A stretch of 64,000 bases of DNA from an uncultured Erysipelotrichaceae bacterium (GTDB taxonomy: Bacteria; Bacillota_I; Bacilli_A; Erysipelotrichales; Erysipelotrichaceae): assembly GCA_937893225.1 (NCBI GenBank), contig CALBJM010000331.1, positions 1 through 64,000 of the forward strand, written 5' to 3'. The notes beneath the pieces are model-generated. The model did not search any database, was not told the DNA's origin, and saw only the letters and a program-made list of their open reading frames with translations. A program made the position numbers and the translations under genes. Every line of letters begins with the position of its first letter. The first letter of the stretch is position 1. This document shows positions 16,465 through 25,660 of the stretch, piece after piece.

Positions 16465-17757
16465 ATGACAACACATACCATTGACGAATTGATTGCCGCT
16501 ACATTTTCCGCAGTGGATATGGACGGTAAAACAAATTCGTATTATGCGCTTGTTTTGAGCAAATGCAAGAAATACGCAAGTAAAGAAGTTCCGACAATGG
16601 GTGTTGCGTTTGATCAGCGTGGCAAACTGGTTTTGTTGTGGAATCCTGATTTTCTTCGAAGATTAACTGACGGTGAAGCGATTGCCGTCTTAAAACATGA
16701 AGCAATGCATATCTTCTTTAAGCATCTTGCACGGTTTCAGACGAAGAAAAATCATACGCGGGTTAACATCGCAACCGATATGGCTATCAATCAATATTTG
16801 AGAGGATTGCCGGAAGGTTGTCAATTACCTGAAACATACAAACTTCCGAGAGGTTTGTCAGCTGATGCGTATCTGAAAGCATTGGAAGAACAAAACATTG
16901 CTGATGATAAGAAGATGTCTTGTGGTGGCATGGGTCAAGGTAACGGTGATCAATCACAAAAAGGTAGTGGTAACGATCAAGGTGAAGATGGTCAAGGCGG
17001 AGATCAAGACGGAAGCAGTGCCGGAACTGACAATCACGAAACATGGGACAAAGTCGTTGATGACAATGGCAAAATCATTGGCGATACTGAAAGCGAGGGG
17101 GTTGACACACAATCAACACTGGATAGGATTTCACGTGCAGTTGCTCAACGAATGAAAGAACAAGGTGATACACCCGCATGGGCAACGGCGGTTGTTGAAA
17201 ATATGGACAAAAAATCAACACACAACTGGAAAAACGAATTGCGTGTGTTGGTTAATTCTGTATTATCAACAGACAAACGACGGTCACAGAAACATATTGA
17301 TAGACGTTTGGCTTGCATTACTGATGAATTTCTTTTCCCCGGTAAAAAGAAAGATAGAAAACCGTCAGTCTTGCTGGTTCGTGATACGTCAGGATCAATG
17401 TTTTGTGCGGAGACACAGGCAGCAGTTCTGACAGAAATGGTTGCAATCAGTCGTCGTGCTGAAGTTTTGGTATGCGATTGTGATACAGTCATCCATCAAG
17501 TATATAAAGTTCGTAAACCTTCGGACTTTAAAGAATACAAAGGTGGTGGCGGAACATCGTTTGTTGAACCTTTTGCAGAAGCTAAAAAGCGTAATGTCGA
17601 TGCAGTTATCTACTTGACAGACTTGTACGGTGAATTTCCTGATCCGAGAAATATCGGAAAGTATGCGAGAAACACTGTATGGGTAACGGTAGAAAGGGAT
17701 GCTGATAGAAGTGACCCGCCGTTTGGCAAGGTTGTTCGCATTCAAGATGAACAATAA
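16465..17757 (+). CDS. VWA-domain protein with HExxH metallopeptidase-like domain
   Basis: 430 aa. The N-terminal domain carries HEAMH at residues 78-82, a zinc HExxH motif, in the context LKHEAMHIFFKHL typical of the DUF2201/VWA-like metallopeptidase family. A Gly/Gln/Asp-rich linker (about 155-190) leads to a C-terminal VWA-like domain with MIDAS DTSGS at 307-311 and YLTDLYGEFPD. It should bind metal and dock to the MoxR ATPase encoded upstream. Whether it cleaves protein is unknown. AAAGGAG precedes the ATG. Confidence 0.88.
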   Translation: MTTHTIDELIAATFSAVDMDGKTNSYYALVLSKCKKYASKEVPTMGVAFDQRGKLVLLWNPDFLRRLTDGEAIAVLKHEAMHIFFKHLARFQTKKNHTRVNIATDMAINQYLRGLPEGCQLPETYKLPRGLSADAYLKALEEQNIADDKKMSCGGMGQGNGDQSQKGSGNDQGEDGQGGDQDGSSAGTDNHETWDKVVDDNGKIIGDTESEGVDTQSTLDRISRAVAQRMKEQGDTPAWATAVVENMDKKSTHNWKNELRVLVNSVLSTDKRRSQKHIDRRLACITDEFLFPGKKKDRKPSVLLVRDTSGSMFCAETQAAVLTEMVAISRRAEVLVCDCDTVIHQVYKVRKPSDFKEYKGGGGTSFVEPFAEAKKRNVDAVIYLTDLYGEFPDPRNIGKYARNTVWVTVERDADRSDPPFGKVVRIQDEQ

Positions 17758-17763
17758 ACAATA

Positions 17764-17797
17764 AAGGAAGGGGTGATAAATCCCTTCCTTCTTTTTT
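17764..17797 (+). terminator. Rho-independent terminator
   Basis: AAGGAAGGG (17764-17772) pairs with CCCTTCCTT (17782-17790), followed by CTTTTTT. Closes the MoxR/VWA transcript. Confidence 0.85.
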
Positions 17798-17812
17798 AAG
17801 GAGATTAAAACA

Positions 17813-18352
17813 ATGACGGAAAATGCGGAAAATGTTGAAAACGAAGTCAAACCTATTGTAGGTCATTGCTTAATCAATGGGTTTAGTTATGCATTACCTA
17901 TCAATGAACATATCATTATCGAAAGGTGCGCTCGTGACGAAAAGTACATCAATGAAAGAATGGCTGAATGTGAACCCGCCGAAAACCCCGCAAAGATAGT
18001 CGTCGGGTTAAGTCAATTCTTTAACACTGATAAACGAACGCAATTGTTTAGCATAGAGGATCCTGAAGATAACAGCAAGAAAATCTTAATCATTCGGTTG
18101 AATGGTGATTTTGCTGTTTTCGTTTATCCTGATTTTGAATGTACAGTTGCAGGTAATGCTTCAATGAAATCCAAATACAATTCATTTGTATTTGATAAAT
18201 ACCTGAAATATGGCGCGGGGCGCAAGGGTGAAAAGTTTACAGTCACACTTAAAAAGAGTGACAGGTTTTACGGCACTATCAAAGAATACTTCACACAGTA
18301 TGGGTGTTGTTTTGATATGAATGTTGGAGAGTTTCTTATGGAGATGCTTTAA
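17813..18352 (+). CDS. Unknown 179-aa protein with terminal signature
   Basis: AAGGAG precedes the ATG. The mid-region looks like alternating strands (FAVFVYPDFECTVAG). The last residues NVGEFLMEML fit the G-x3-[LM]-x2-L C-terminal pattern of the small paralogs, although the protein is longer. Follows a terminator, so it likely has its own promoter. No recognised domain. Confidence 0.7.
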   Translation: MTENAENVENEVKPIVGHCLINGFSYALPINEHIIIERCARDEKYINERMAECEPAENPAKIVVGLSQFFNTDKRTQLFSIEDPEDNSKKILIIRLNGDFAVFVYPDFECTVAGNASMKSKYNSFVFDKYLKYGAGRKGEKFTVTLKKSDRFYGTIKEYFTQYGCCFDMNVGEFLMEML

Positions 18353-18363
18353 CGGAGGTCGCA

Positions 18364-19053
18364 ATGTTAACAGAAGAACAAATTAAAAAGTTTGATGGCT
18401 TGCAAGCATATGTGTCGTGTGAATGCGATTATGAGCAAGCACAATTCGACTTTGAGGATTTGGTTGAGAAAGTCGACAATAATTGTTACATCCTTAAATC
18501 CTCATCTTATATATTCGATGGTGATGATTTTTACTTGCAAGATATTGTAGATATACCCAAGCTTGCAAGAGAGTCGTATTCAACCTTGCGTGATATCTTT
18601 TTAGTTGCAACTGGTTGTGAAATGACAAAAGAGGATTACAACAGTGATTTTTCTGGTACATTTCAAGACCTTTTAAATCAGTTGCGATTCACCCAAGAAT
18701 CAATCGAAGCATTGCAACCGTATTTCAAGATACCTGTGGAATGCTACGAAACGAAAGGTTGTGGTCAAGGTGATTATGCATTTGTCCTTTTGTTTGACGA
18801 CGATGTAAGTGACAAAAAACGAAATGCAGAGATGCATAAATCTATTAACCATTTGTTTTGGGACGCGCCAATCTTTTGCCGATTGGTATTTGGTGACGGC
18901 ACAGATTTTGTTGCGGAAGTTGAGGACAGATATGAATACGATAAAGATACATATTGGAAAAACTTCATCGAACAACTTGCATCTGAAATACCTGATGTAG
19001 AAGCTTTCGGAGAGTATCTTTTAGATTTGATGCCTGATGAACCGTCAAGTTGA
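18364..19053 (+). CDS. Unknown 229-aa acidic protein
   Basis: GGAGG precedes ATG 18364. Strongly acidic, rich in Asp, Tyr and Phe, with alternating strands and helices (YAFVLLFDDDVSDKKRN). It ends LMPDEPSS, lacking the tail signature seen in its neighbours. DNA-mimic behaviour is conceivable from charge but unsupported. Confidence 0.7.
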   Translation: MLTEEQIKKFDGLQAYVSCECDYEQAQFDFEDLVEKVDNNCYILKSSSYIFDGDDFYLQDIVDIPKLARESYSTLRDIFLVATGCEMTKEDYNSDFSGTFQDLLNQLRFTQESIEALQPYFKIPVECYETKGCGQGDYAFVLLFDDDVSDKKRNAEMHKSINHLFWDAPIFCRLVFGDGTDFVAEVEDRYEYDKDTYWKNFIEQLASEIPDVEAFGEYLLDLMPDEPSS

Positions 19054-19065
19054 GGAGTAAAGACA

Positions 19066-19671
19066 ATGAAAGAAATCACAGTCAAAACGTTTGCTGAACT
19101 GAAAGAAGCTTTTAAAGACGAAGAAAGAAACTTGACGATTGCCTTTAAGAACAATCGTATTACAAAGTTTCCGAAGATGAATATCGAACGTGACAAAGGT
19201 GTTGTCATATTGAAGTTATACACACCTAAATTAACAACATTGAAAAATGTTCCGATGCCGTCACGATTTATGAATTGGCTTGATGTTGAAGAAGCCAGTT
19301 TAACAAAACTTGAAAATGCAAGTGAGTGCAATATAACAAACCCGTGTGTATGTTATTTGCCTTGCTTAAAGTTCGATAGCATCACTGTCACAAAAGAAAA
19401 CACTTGTCAATCTGGTTTTATACGGTTGGCATTGGCGTGGCAACAGTTTATGCGAAACGATGTACAGAACATCTTTAATGTGTTCAGTACAACAATTGTT
19501 CCGAGAGCTTGTGTACCTGAAATGGTATGCAATAATGTTGATGACTTAAATTTGCCGGAAGTTTTGAGAGATGTTGTTAAATCAACGGATATGTTGACAA
19601 CAGTGGAAATCAATCTGGCAAGAAAGGTTATGGAAACTGAAATCGGGAATTTGACATTTTCATCTATATGA
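19066..19671 (+). CDS. Unknown 201-aa protein with terminal signature
   Basis: GAGGAG precedes the ATG. The N-terminal half shows short LRR-like units (NLTIAFKNNRITKFP, VVILKLYTPKLTTLKNV) comparable to the 11921 gene. The C-terminus TEIGNLTFSSI fits the G-x3-Phi-x2-I tail. Function unknown. Confidence 0.68.
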   Translation: MKEITVKTFAELKEAFKDEERNLTIAFKNNRITKFPKMNIERDKGVVILKLYTPKLTTLKNVPMPSRFMNWLDVEEASLTKLENASECNITNPCVCYLPCLKFDSITVTKENTCQSGFIRLALAWQQFMRNDVQNIFNVFSTTIVPRACVPEMVCNNVDDLNLPEVLRDVVKSTDMLTTVEINLARKVMETEIGNLTFSSI

Positions 19672-19679
19672 GGTGAACA

Positions 19680-20285
19680 ATGAAAGAATATCGAAGCAGA
19701 GAGATCAAGATGTTTGTCGAAAGCGATTGTGAAGAATTCGACGACATTGATGTTGATTATTCACAGTACTATGAAACGGTTGATTTGCAAGATTTACCGT
19801 ATGCTGAAAACAGACTGTCAGCAAGGGTAGATTCGGTCAAAGGATTAAAGGTACGGGATTCTATTGATTGTATAGATTTCATTACCAATGGCTATACAAT
19901 AAAAGACCTTGACGTTTTAAATTTAGGCTTCGAGATTCCGTACCTTAATTTGACAATACACTTGTCAACAAATCTTGAAAACACAAATGAACTTTTGGAA
20001 GACTTGAAGAAGTTGGCAAAGGTTCGATGTGATAAATTTATGATTGTGTTTGTTCCGACAGATGATATGACGTGGCAACAGCAAAGAGATGCCTTGTTAT
20101 ATATTTTGCCGAGAGTGACATTGCCAATCGTTGAAGATTTGTGTCAAGTGAATACGGGTTCGAATCGTTTATCATACTTTACTGAAAAGGAAAAAGATGA
20201 TGACGATAAGAAGCTTGACAATCTTTTCAAATGGGTGGTTGATAAAAACAGAACAGTTGGAAGCGATTGCTTGTTTGAAATATGA
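19680..20285 (+). CDS. Unknown 201-aa acidic protein with terminal signature
   Basis: GAGGTG precedes the ATG. The N-terminus is acidic (SDCEEFDDIDVDYSQYYE), the centre looks like LRR-type beta units (DLDVLNLGFEIPYLNLTIHL), and the end is TVGSDCLFEI, matching the tail pattern. Same length as its upstream neighbour (201 aa), so the two may be diverged duplicates. Confidence 0.65.
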   Translation: MKEYRSREIKMFVESDCEEFDDIDVDYSQYYETVDLQDLPYAENRLSARVDSVKGLKVRDSIDCIDFITNGYTIKDLDVLNLGFEIPYLNLTIHLSTNLENTNELLEDLKKLAKVRCDKFMIVFVPTDDMTWQQQRDALLYILPRVTLPIVEDLCQVNTGSNRLSYFTEKEKDDDDKKLDNLFKWVVDKNRTVGSDCLFEI

Positions 20286-20300
20286 AAGGTGGTGATAGGT

Positions 20301-20750
20301 ATGTTGCCTTTATATGGTTATGCGAGTGAAGTCGAACGATTGTATAAAAGAACATATCTGAAAATATACAATCAAGATGGGTATGACATCAGTTTGGTAA
20401 AAGTTTTTGTAAACGGTGTCACGCCATATATAGACTACAAAGTCATACAGACACCTAAACGGAACTTGCGCTGTTTAAAACAATTCAAAACTTGTGAAGA
20501 AGGTTTGGATGCAGTGCTTGAAATGAATCCGTTCAGTAAGGATGTATGGTTAACTAAAATTGGTGGAAGGTATGCATTGTATATAAAGAAAGCTAAAATA
20601 ATCAATACATACACAAAACCTTTTTGGACACCTGTTATCAATGAGTCGTTTTTGGAATTTATCGAACAGTGGAAAGGAACTATATCATCAGCGTTCGAAC
20701 ATTACAAAAACGTTAACAACGATGGTCAAGGATTGCTTGACACAATTTAA
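20301..20750 (+). CDS. Unknown 149-aa protein with terminal signature
   Basis: ATG 20301 follows AGGTGGTGATAGG, making it better than the GTGs at 20289 and 20292. Basic and Tyr-rich body (RLYKRTYLKIYNQDGYDISL). Ends DGQGLLDTI, fitting G-x3-L-x2-I. Unrecognised. Confidence 0.62.
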   Translation: MLPLYGYASEVERLYKRTYLKIYNQDGYDISLVKVFVNGVTPYIDYKVIQTPKRNLRCLKQFKTCEEGLDAVLEMNPFSKDVWLTKIGGRYALYIKKAKIINTYTKPFWTPVINESFLEFIEQWKGTISSAFEHYKNVNNDGQGLLDTI

Positions 20751-20761
20751 GGAGAAAGACA

Positions 20762-21037
20762 ATGAAAAAAGAATTTGGTTTTGGTTTTTTGCCTGATTGG
20801 GCAAGAGATTGCACGATTGAAAAAGGGTCTGGCAAATGGTGGGTTTTTACAGACAAAGACGGTGTACAGACACTGGTTTCCTATTTTACACCTATTATGC
20901 GTAGGTACGAAGATGGAACAATGGTTCGTTTTGTTGAGAGCTGTTCAATGACAACTTTTCAACACATTCGTAAGTGGTCTGGCTTGAGAGCTGATGATTT
21001 CAGAGCCTTGCCGTTAACTTCTATCGAAAACGGGTGA
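20762..21037 (+). CDS. Unknown 91-aa protein
   Basis: AAGGAG precedes the ATG. Trp/Phe-rich compact protein (EFGFGFLPDWARDCTIEKGS, KWWVFTDKDGVQTLV). Five bases separate it from the next gene. No recognised domain. Confidence 0.65.
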   Translation: MKKEFGFGFLPDWARDCTIEKGSGKWWVFTDKDGVQTLVSYFTPIMRRYEDGTMVRFVESCSMTTFQHIRKWSGLRADDFRALPLTSIENG

Positions 21038-21041
21038 ACAA

Positions 21042-21230
21042 ATGCCGAACGTAAGTAAAGTAAAAGAAATAACCCGTAAAGCATTAGAAATGATGCATAC
21101 GGAGTTATCTGATGATGACATTGAAAGATGTGTAGATTATGCATGGACATTACACGATTTGGGGATGTCAGAACAGGAAGCAGCTATCACAGCTTGCAAG
21201 GAATTTATCTTGATTGAAAGGAGCTTTTGA
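21042..21230 (+). CDS. Unknown 62-aa helical protein
   Basis: Starts four bases after the previous stop. Helical sequence with DDIERCVDYAWTLHDLGMSE and QEAAITACKEFILI, resembling a UBA-like or small three-helix fold by pattern only. A single base separates it from the next start. Confidence 0.6.
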   Translation: MPNVSKVKEITRKALEMMHTELSDDDIERCVDYAWTLHDLGMSEQEAAITACKEFILIERSF

Positions 21231-21231
21231 A

Positions 21232-21726
21232 ATGCAATTGTCACCTTTATCAGAGTCAACAAGAAAAGCAGTTGAAAATGAAATTGAGGCGGTGAAGGAT
21301 ATCATCGCCCTTTTTCCGCAAGTCAAAGAAGTTGTCAAGAAATATGACGGTAAAACATTGGACACACGCACAGTCCATAAGATACAAAAAGAATTGTTGA
21401 AGGTCGATAGGCATCTTGATTTCAGCTTTTTGTATGCTCATATCAAAATTGAACATTTCGACAATTACAATGAAATCAACACGACCCATTGCATCTATTC
21501 AAAGTATCTGACAAAGTCAGAAGTCAACTTTCAATATGATGAAGAATGCTTTAATTATGCCGAACAGTATCTTAAAAGCTATATCGAAAAATTCAACAAC
21601 TATATGTTGAATGAAAAAATGTTGTTGGAATCATTGCAACAAGTCAGCGAAACATACAACGCCTTAACAAAAGAGATACCTACTGTATGCCAAAGATTGG
21701 TTGGCGTCAGAGTGGCTTCATTATAA
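21232..21726 (+). CDS. Unknown 164-aa helical protein
   Basis: ATG 21232 has GAAAGGAG upstream; the TTG at 21214 is inside the previous gene and is rejected. Long helices with heptad character (STRKAVENEIEAVKDIIALF, then YIEKFNNYMLNEKMLLESL). Ends VGVRVASL, only loosely like the tail motif. Confidence 0.68.
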   Translation: MQLSPLSESTRKAVENEIEAVKDIIALFPQVKEVVKKYDGKTLDTRTVHKIQKELLKVDRHLDFSFLYAHIKIEHFDNYNEINTTHCIYSKYLTKSEVNFQYDEECFNYAEQYLKSYIEKFNNYMLNEKMLLESLQQVSETYNALTKEIPTVCQRLVGVRVASL

Positions 21727-21739
21727 AAGGAGATTGACA

Positions 21740-22186
21740 ATGCTTAAAGAATGTGATAAAAAAGACGCGACATTGGCATACATCATCAAGACAATGAGTG
21801 AGTATGACGGTTTGATCTTGCACGGGAAACCGACGAATGTGAACATCATAAAAGGTAATGTTGGTTATCAGCTGACAATCAAAAAGAAAGTACCGATTAC
21901 TAAAAGCTTGATTGATGCATTGGAAAAAACTGGCGATGTGGCTACAGTCAGTTTAGAATCATTGCAAAAGACGGTAGATATGTTTAAAGCTAAATCAGAA
22001 GCTTTACAGAAAGATGTCAAATTATTGCTTGATATTCTTGACAGATACCGTACAGCCGTTGACAGTTTCGCAGCAGAGAATTGTGAAAACATGAATGATG
22101 TGGAAGAATTTGAAGAGTTCTACAACATTAAAGTCAGCGGCAAACTGAAAAACGAAATTCAAGCAATTGAAGATTTACGGAGGTAA
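21740..22186 (+). CDS. Unknown 148-aa helical protein
   Basis: AAAGGAG precedes ATG 21740. Short beta N-terminus (GNVGYQLTIKKKV) then coiled-coil-like helices (KTVDMFKAKSEALQKDVKLL). It ends four bases before the DNA methylase gene, so it belongs to that transcript and could be a partner (inference). Confidence 0.66.
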   Translation: MLKECDKKDATLAYIIKTMSEYDGLILHGKPTNVNIIKGNVGYQLTIKKKVPITKSLIDALEKTGDVATVSLESLQKTVDMFKAKSEALQKDVKLLLDILDRYRTAVDSFAAENCENMNDVEEFEEFYNIKVSGKLKNEIQAIEDLRR

Positions 22187-22190
22187 AGAC

Positions 22191-23312
22191 ATGAGCAACA
22201 ACCAAAACATGCATAAGGCAAAAGCAGCGAAAGACGATGAATTTTATACGCAATTGTCTGATATCGAAAAGGAGTTGGTCAAATACAAGGAACAGTTTAA
22301 AGGCAAAACTGTTTTGTGTAATTGTGATGATCCCTTTGAAAGCAACTTCTTTAAATTCTTCGCCTTGCAGTTTAAAGAGTTGGAGTTGAAAGAGTTAATC
22401 ACAACAAGCTATCGTGACAGCGCAATCAAAAAGCAAAACATCAATATGTTTGACAGCGGTGCCTATAAAGTCAGGATTGTTGGAGAAAGTAACAATGAAA
22501 AGGATGTTCCTAATTTTCTGAAAAGGGAACATTACAATTTAAAGGACGTAATGAGGTGGTTGGAAGAACAAAAGAAAAGTTTTCCAAATGGAAATCTAAA
22601 CGTATTTTCCCCTTTAGAAACAGGCGACTTTGCCAGTGAAGAATGTGTGAAGTTGTTGGACGAAGCAGACATTGTCGTAACAAATCCGCCATTTTCCAAA
22701 TTCCGCGAGTTTGTTGCATTGCTGATGGAACATAAGAAACAGTTTCTGATTATCGGGAACAAAAATGCCATTGCATATAAAGAGGTTTTCCCGTTGATTA
22801 AGGAAAACAAGTTGTGGTTAGGGTATAATTCGCCAAAAGAATTTGTGCAACCCAATGGGACAACCAAAAAGTTTGGCAACATTTGTTGGTTCACAAACTT
22901 GCCTATTGAGAAGCGTGAAGAGTATTTGGATTTGTTTGAGGAGTACAACCTTGACAAATACCCGATGTATGACAACTATCTTGCCATCAATGTTGACCGT
23001 GTTGCAGATATTCCTTGCAATGAATGGTTTGAAATGACGGTTAATGAAGACCTTTACAACAAACTTAAAGCGACGTATGGTGATGATTGTGTGCTGATTG
23101 ATAGTGATGATGTTAAGAAACAATATCACATTAAGGTTCGCAACATTGTCATGGGTGTTCCTATTACGTTCCTTGACAAGTATTGCCCGAAACAGTTTGA
23201 GATTGTTGGTCTTGACAGATACGTCGAAGATAACCCTAATTTTGGGCATCGGTTTCATTTGAACAAGAAAGAAGTTTATGCACGCATTTTAATAAAACGT
23301 GTAATAAAATAA
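22191..23312 (+). CDS. EcoRI-family adenine-N6 DNA methyltransferase
   Basis: 373 aa. The N-terminus HKAKAAKDDEFYTQLSDIEK followed by VLCNCDDPFESNFFKFFA closely matches M.EcoRI, and the catalytic motif NPPF is at residues 165-168 (TNPPFSKF). It should transfer methyl from AdoMet to adenine-N6, probably at a short palindrome. GGAGG precedes ATG 22191. No restriction enzyme of EcoRI type is adjacent; a DUF262-HNH protein follows after a terminator. In a phage such a solitary methylase usually protects its DNA from host restriction. Target specificity cannot be read from the sequence. Confidence 0.92.
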   Translation: MSNNQNMHKAKAAKDDEFYTQLSDIEKELVKYKEQFKGKTVLCNCDDPFESNFFKFFALQFKELELKELITTSYRDSAIKKQNINMFDSGAYKVRIVGESNNEKDVPNFLKREHYNLKDVMRWLEEQKKSFPNGNLNVFSPLETGDFASEECVKLLDEADIVVTNPPFSKFREFVALLMEHKKQFLIIGNKNAIAYKEVFPLIKENKLWLGYNSPKEFVQPNGTTKKFGNICWFTNLPIEKREEYLDLFEEYNLDKYPMYDNYLAINVDRVADIPCNEWFEMTVNEDLYNKLKATYGDDCVLIDSDDVKKQYHIKVRNIVMGVPITFLDKYCPKQFEIVGLDRYVEDNPNFGHRFHLNKKEVYARILIKRVIK

Positions 23313-23326
23313 ACCTTAACAGATAG

Positions 23327-23360
23327 AAGCGATATCATTCATTTGGTATCGCTTTTATTT
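23327..23360 (+). terminator. Rho-independent terminator
   Basis: AAGCGATA (23327-23334) pairs with TATCGCTT (23347-23354), followed by TTATTTTAT. Separates the methylase from the DUF262-HNH gene. Confidence 0.75.
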
Positions 23361-23409
23361 TATCAAACATCCAATCAGTTGTCAACATCTAAATGAAAGG
23401 GAGAAAGAG

Positions 23410-24576
23410 ATGACGATGAAGATTACGAAAACCGAGATTGCGATTCGGGATTTGGTGAAGGATTATAAAGAAGATAAGAAGACAGGTAAAATTACAGGGT
23501 ATGGAGGGAAGCTGAATATCCGTCCGAAATTTCAGAGGGAGTTTGTTTATAAGGACAAACAACAGGAGGCTGTTTTGGAAACAGTAAAGAAAGGCTTTCC
23601 GCTGAATACTATTTATTGGTCAAAGTCAAATGAAGACAGTTTTGATTGGGAGGTTCTTGATGGGCAGCAGCGAACAATTTCAATCTGTCGTTTCTGCACG
23701 AATCAGTTTTCGATGGAATTTCAGAAAGGTGTTCCTGTTTTCTTTATGAACATGCCAGAAGAAGATAAGAACAAGATTTTGGATTACAAGCTTGACGTGT
23801 ATCAATGTGATGGTACAGATATAGAGAAGCTGGAATGGTTCAAAGTCATTAACATTGCAGGAGAAAAACTTTACCCGCAGGAGTTAAGGAACGCTGTTTA
23901 TTCAGGAGAATGGTTGACAAAAGCGAAGGAGTTGTTTTCCAAACAGAATGGTTGGGTGTATCGTAAATACAAAGACCTTTTGTCAGGGCAGGTCATTCGG
24001 CAGGATTACCTTGAAACGGCATTGAGTTGGATTGGTGCGAAGGAAGGCAAGAGTATTGAGGAATACATGGCAGCGCATCAGTTTGATGAAGTGAACAAGG
24101 AAGGAACGCCTGAAGGATTTCCATTATTCAAATATGTGAAAGATGTGTTTGATTGGGTAGATAAGACTTTCCCGACGGCACGGTCGTATTTGAAAGAAGC
24201 GAAGAAAGTGGAATGGGGTTTGTTGTACAATCGTTTTGGAACAGAATCGCCTGACATTGAAGAAATCAATGATGAGGTCAAGAAACTGATGATGGATAGT
24301 GATGTCGAGAAGAAGTCAGGGATTTGGGAATATGTGTTGTCAAATGATGAAAGTGTATTGAACATTCGCACGTTTGATGACAATACAAAACGAGAAGTGT
24401 ATGAACGTCAGCATCATAAATGTCCGTATTGTGTACAGGAAGGGAATGACAAGGAATATAAAATTGAAGAGATGGAAGCAGACCATATAACGCCGTGGTC
24501 GCAGGGTGGAAAGACGACAACAGAAAATTGTCAGATGTTGTGTAAGAAACACAATCGAAAGAAGAGCGACAAGTAA
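23410..24576 (+). CDS. DUF262-HNH nuclease (GmrSD-like)
   Basis: 388 aa. The N-terminal DUF262 (ParB/Srx-like NTPase-nuclease) has the hallmark DGQQRTI at residues 84-90 after FQREFVY; the C-terminal HNH domain has CPYC (338-341), ADHITPWSQGG (357-367) and NCQMLCKKHN (373-382), so a zinc-stabilised HNH site looks intact. Related proteins include GmrSD-type enzymes that cut modified DNA. Beside an EcoRI-like methylase it may act in host-DNA degradation, inter-phage competition or homing; direction is inference. GGGAGAAAGAG precedes the ATG. Confidence 0.88.
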   Translation: MTMKITKTEIAIRDLVKDYKEDKKTGKITGYGGKLNIRPKFQREFVYKDKQQEAVLETVKKGFPLNTIYWSKSNEDSFDWEVLDGQQRTISICRFCTNQFSMEFQKGVPVFFMNMPEEDKNKILDYKLDVYQCDGTDIEKLEWFKVINIAGEKLYPQELRNAVYSGEWLTKAKELFSKQNGWVYRKYKDLLSGQVIRQDYLETALSWIGAKEGKSIEEYMAAHQFDEVNKEGTPEGFPLFKYVKDVFDWVDKTFPTARSYLKEAKKVEWGLLYNRFGTESPDIEEINDEVKKLMMDSDVEKKSGIWEYVLSNDESVLNIRTFDDNTKREVYERQHHKCPYCVQEGNDKEYKIEEMEADHITPWSQGGKTTTENCQMLCKKHNRKKSDK

Positions 24577-24586
24577 AGAAAAAGAT

Positions 24587-24623
24587 ATAGGCGGGTGATA
24601 GAGATATTGCTCGTCTATTTTTT
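24587..24623 (+). terminator. Probable terminator with G-T pairs
   Basis: ATAGGCGGGT (24587-24596) can pair with GCTCGTCTAT (24609-24618) using G-T wobble, followed by TTTTTT. Ends the DUF262-HNH transcript. Confidence 0.5.
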
Positions 24624-24656
24624 ACTATAACATGAAAAAGAAAAGGAGTCAAGGAA

Positions 24657-24923
24657 ATGATAAAAGTAGGAGATATTCTCAAAGAGAAGGAAGATAGTGA
24701 ACGATTAAGCATTATCACGAAGATTAAGAACGATGATAGTTTGATAGAAGTTCACATGATAGCTGAAGATGGAGAAGTTCGTATAATCACATATCTTGAT
24801 GAAGACACCATGCAAGAAAGTATTGGCAGCAAGATTGTATCAGAAAACCAAAATGATACAGATTGGTTGTCGCGTATTGTTAATGTGTTCACAAAAGGTG
24901 AGCGAACATTGCAATCCATATAA
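24657..24923 (+). CDS. Unknown 88-aa protein with terminal signature
   Basis: AAAGGAG lies upstream. Beta-rich body (SERLSIITKIKNDDSLIEVH, EVRIITYLDED) and a terminal KGERTLQSI that fits the G-x3-L-x2-I tail. Small size agrees with the paralog family at 41-57 kb. Confidence 0.62.
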   Translation: MIKVGDILKEKEDSERLSIITKIKNDDSLIEVHMIAEDGEVRIITYLDEDTMQESIGSKIVSENQNDTDWLSRIVNVFTKGERTLQSI

Positions 24924-24944
24924 CGAAAAAGAGGAGTAAAGAAA

Positions 24945-25637
24945 ATGGGGCAGCGTTTAATTGTAGAGTTTCGGTATGATGGCGAAACGATATTCGGATT
25001 GTACCAGCATTGGTCGGCATATACGCAATCCGCATTTGAAACATTATATTCCTTGATACAGTGTGATAATGATTTAGGAACGGGTGGACATTGGAAGAAG
25101 CCGACCAGTTATAAAGAAGCAGTGTTGCAAGCAATGGAGATGGCTAGCAACATTCAAGGGGTTGTATGGGACAATTATAATCCCGCAATGAAAGATAAAG
25201 ATGACGAATCGTTTGGTTGGTCGTATGTTAGAAAAACATTTACGGGAGATGACGACCAATCAAAAGCAATCAGAGCGTTATCAGAGAAATTTTCAAACGT
25301 AGGCGACCGTTCAACAGGGTTGGTTATGATTGGAAAAGAGGCTGAAAATTGTCTTGATTTAGGTGAATATAGTATTGCTATTAACCTTGACGATCAAGAT
25401 ATTCAGTTTGATGTTTTTAACTTTTTTGAGGGTCTTGCGGAATATGTTGATTGCTACGGTGGAGAAGCAGACAAGCCTTCAAATTTAGTGTTGCCCCAAA
25501 ATGTTTATCTTGACAATTTTAAATATGATGATATAGATTGTATATCACCAGTTATTGACAAGATGGCAGAAGGGTATCAGTTTTATGTGCCAAGTATAGG
25601 TTATGATAAAGATGTGATATTTGGCGCAATCGCTTAA
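24945..25637 (+). CDS. Unknown 230-aa protein
   Basis: GAGGAG precedes the ATG. Begins MGQRLIVEFRYDGETIFGLY, with conserved-looking W residues (HWSAYTQSAFETL). The gene at 32694 also starts MGQ with a beta strand but I see no longer similarity. Unrecognised; sits directly before the rIIA-like gene. Confidence 0.7.
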   Translation: MGQRLIVEFRYDGETIFGLYQHWSAYTQSAFETLYSLIQCDNDLGTGGHWKKPTSYKEAVLQAMEMASNIQGVVWDNYNPAMKDKDDESFGWSYVRKTFTGDDDQSKAIRALSEKFSNVGDRSTGLVMIGKEAENCLDLGEYSIAINLDDQDIQFDVFNFFEGLAEYVDCYGGEADKPSNLVLPQNVYLDNFKYDDIDCISPVIDKMAEGYQFYVPSIGYDKDVIFGAIA

Positions 25638-25660
25638 CAAACTAAATGGGAGTAAAAGCT

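Noticed and set aside
18364..19053. DNA-mimic anti-restriction protein
   Set aside because: Acidic, but charge alone is not specific and no Ocr- or ArdA-like pattern was visible.
24278..24718. 146-aa minus-strand ORF
   Set aside because: Overlaps the HNH end of the DUF262 gene and the start of the next gene, which have clear domains or ribosome sites on the plus strand.
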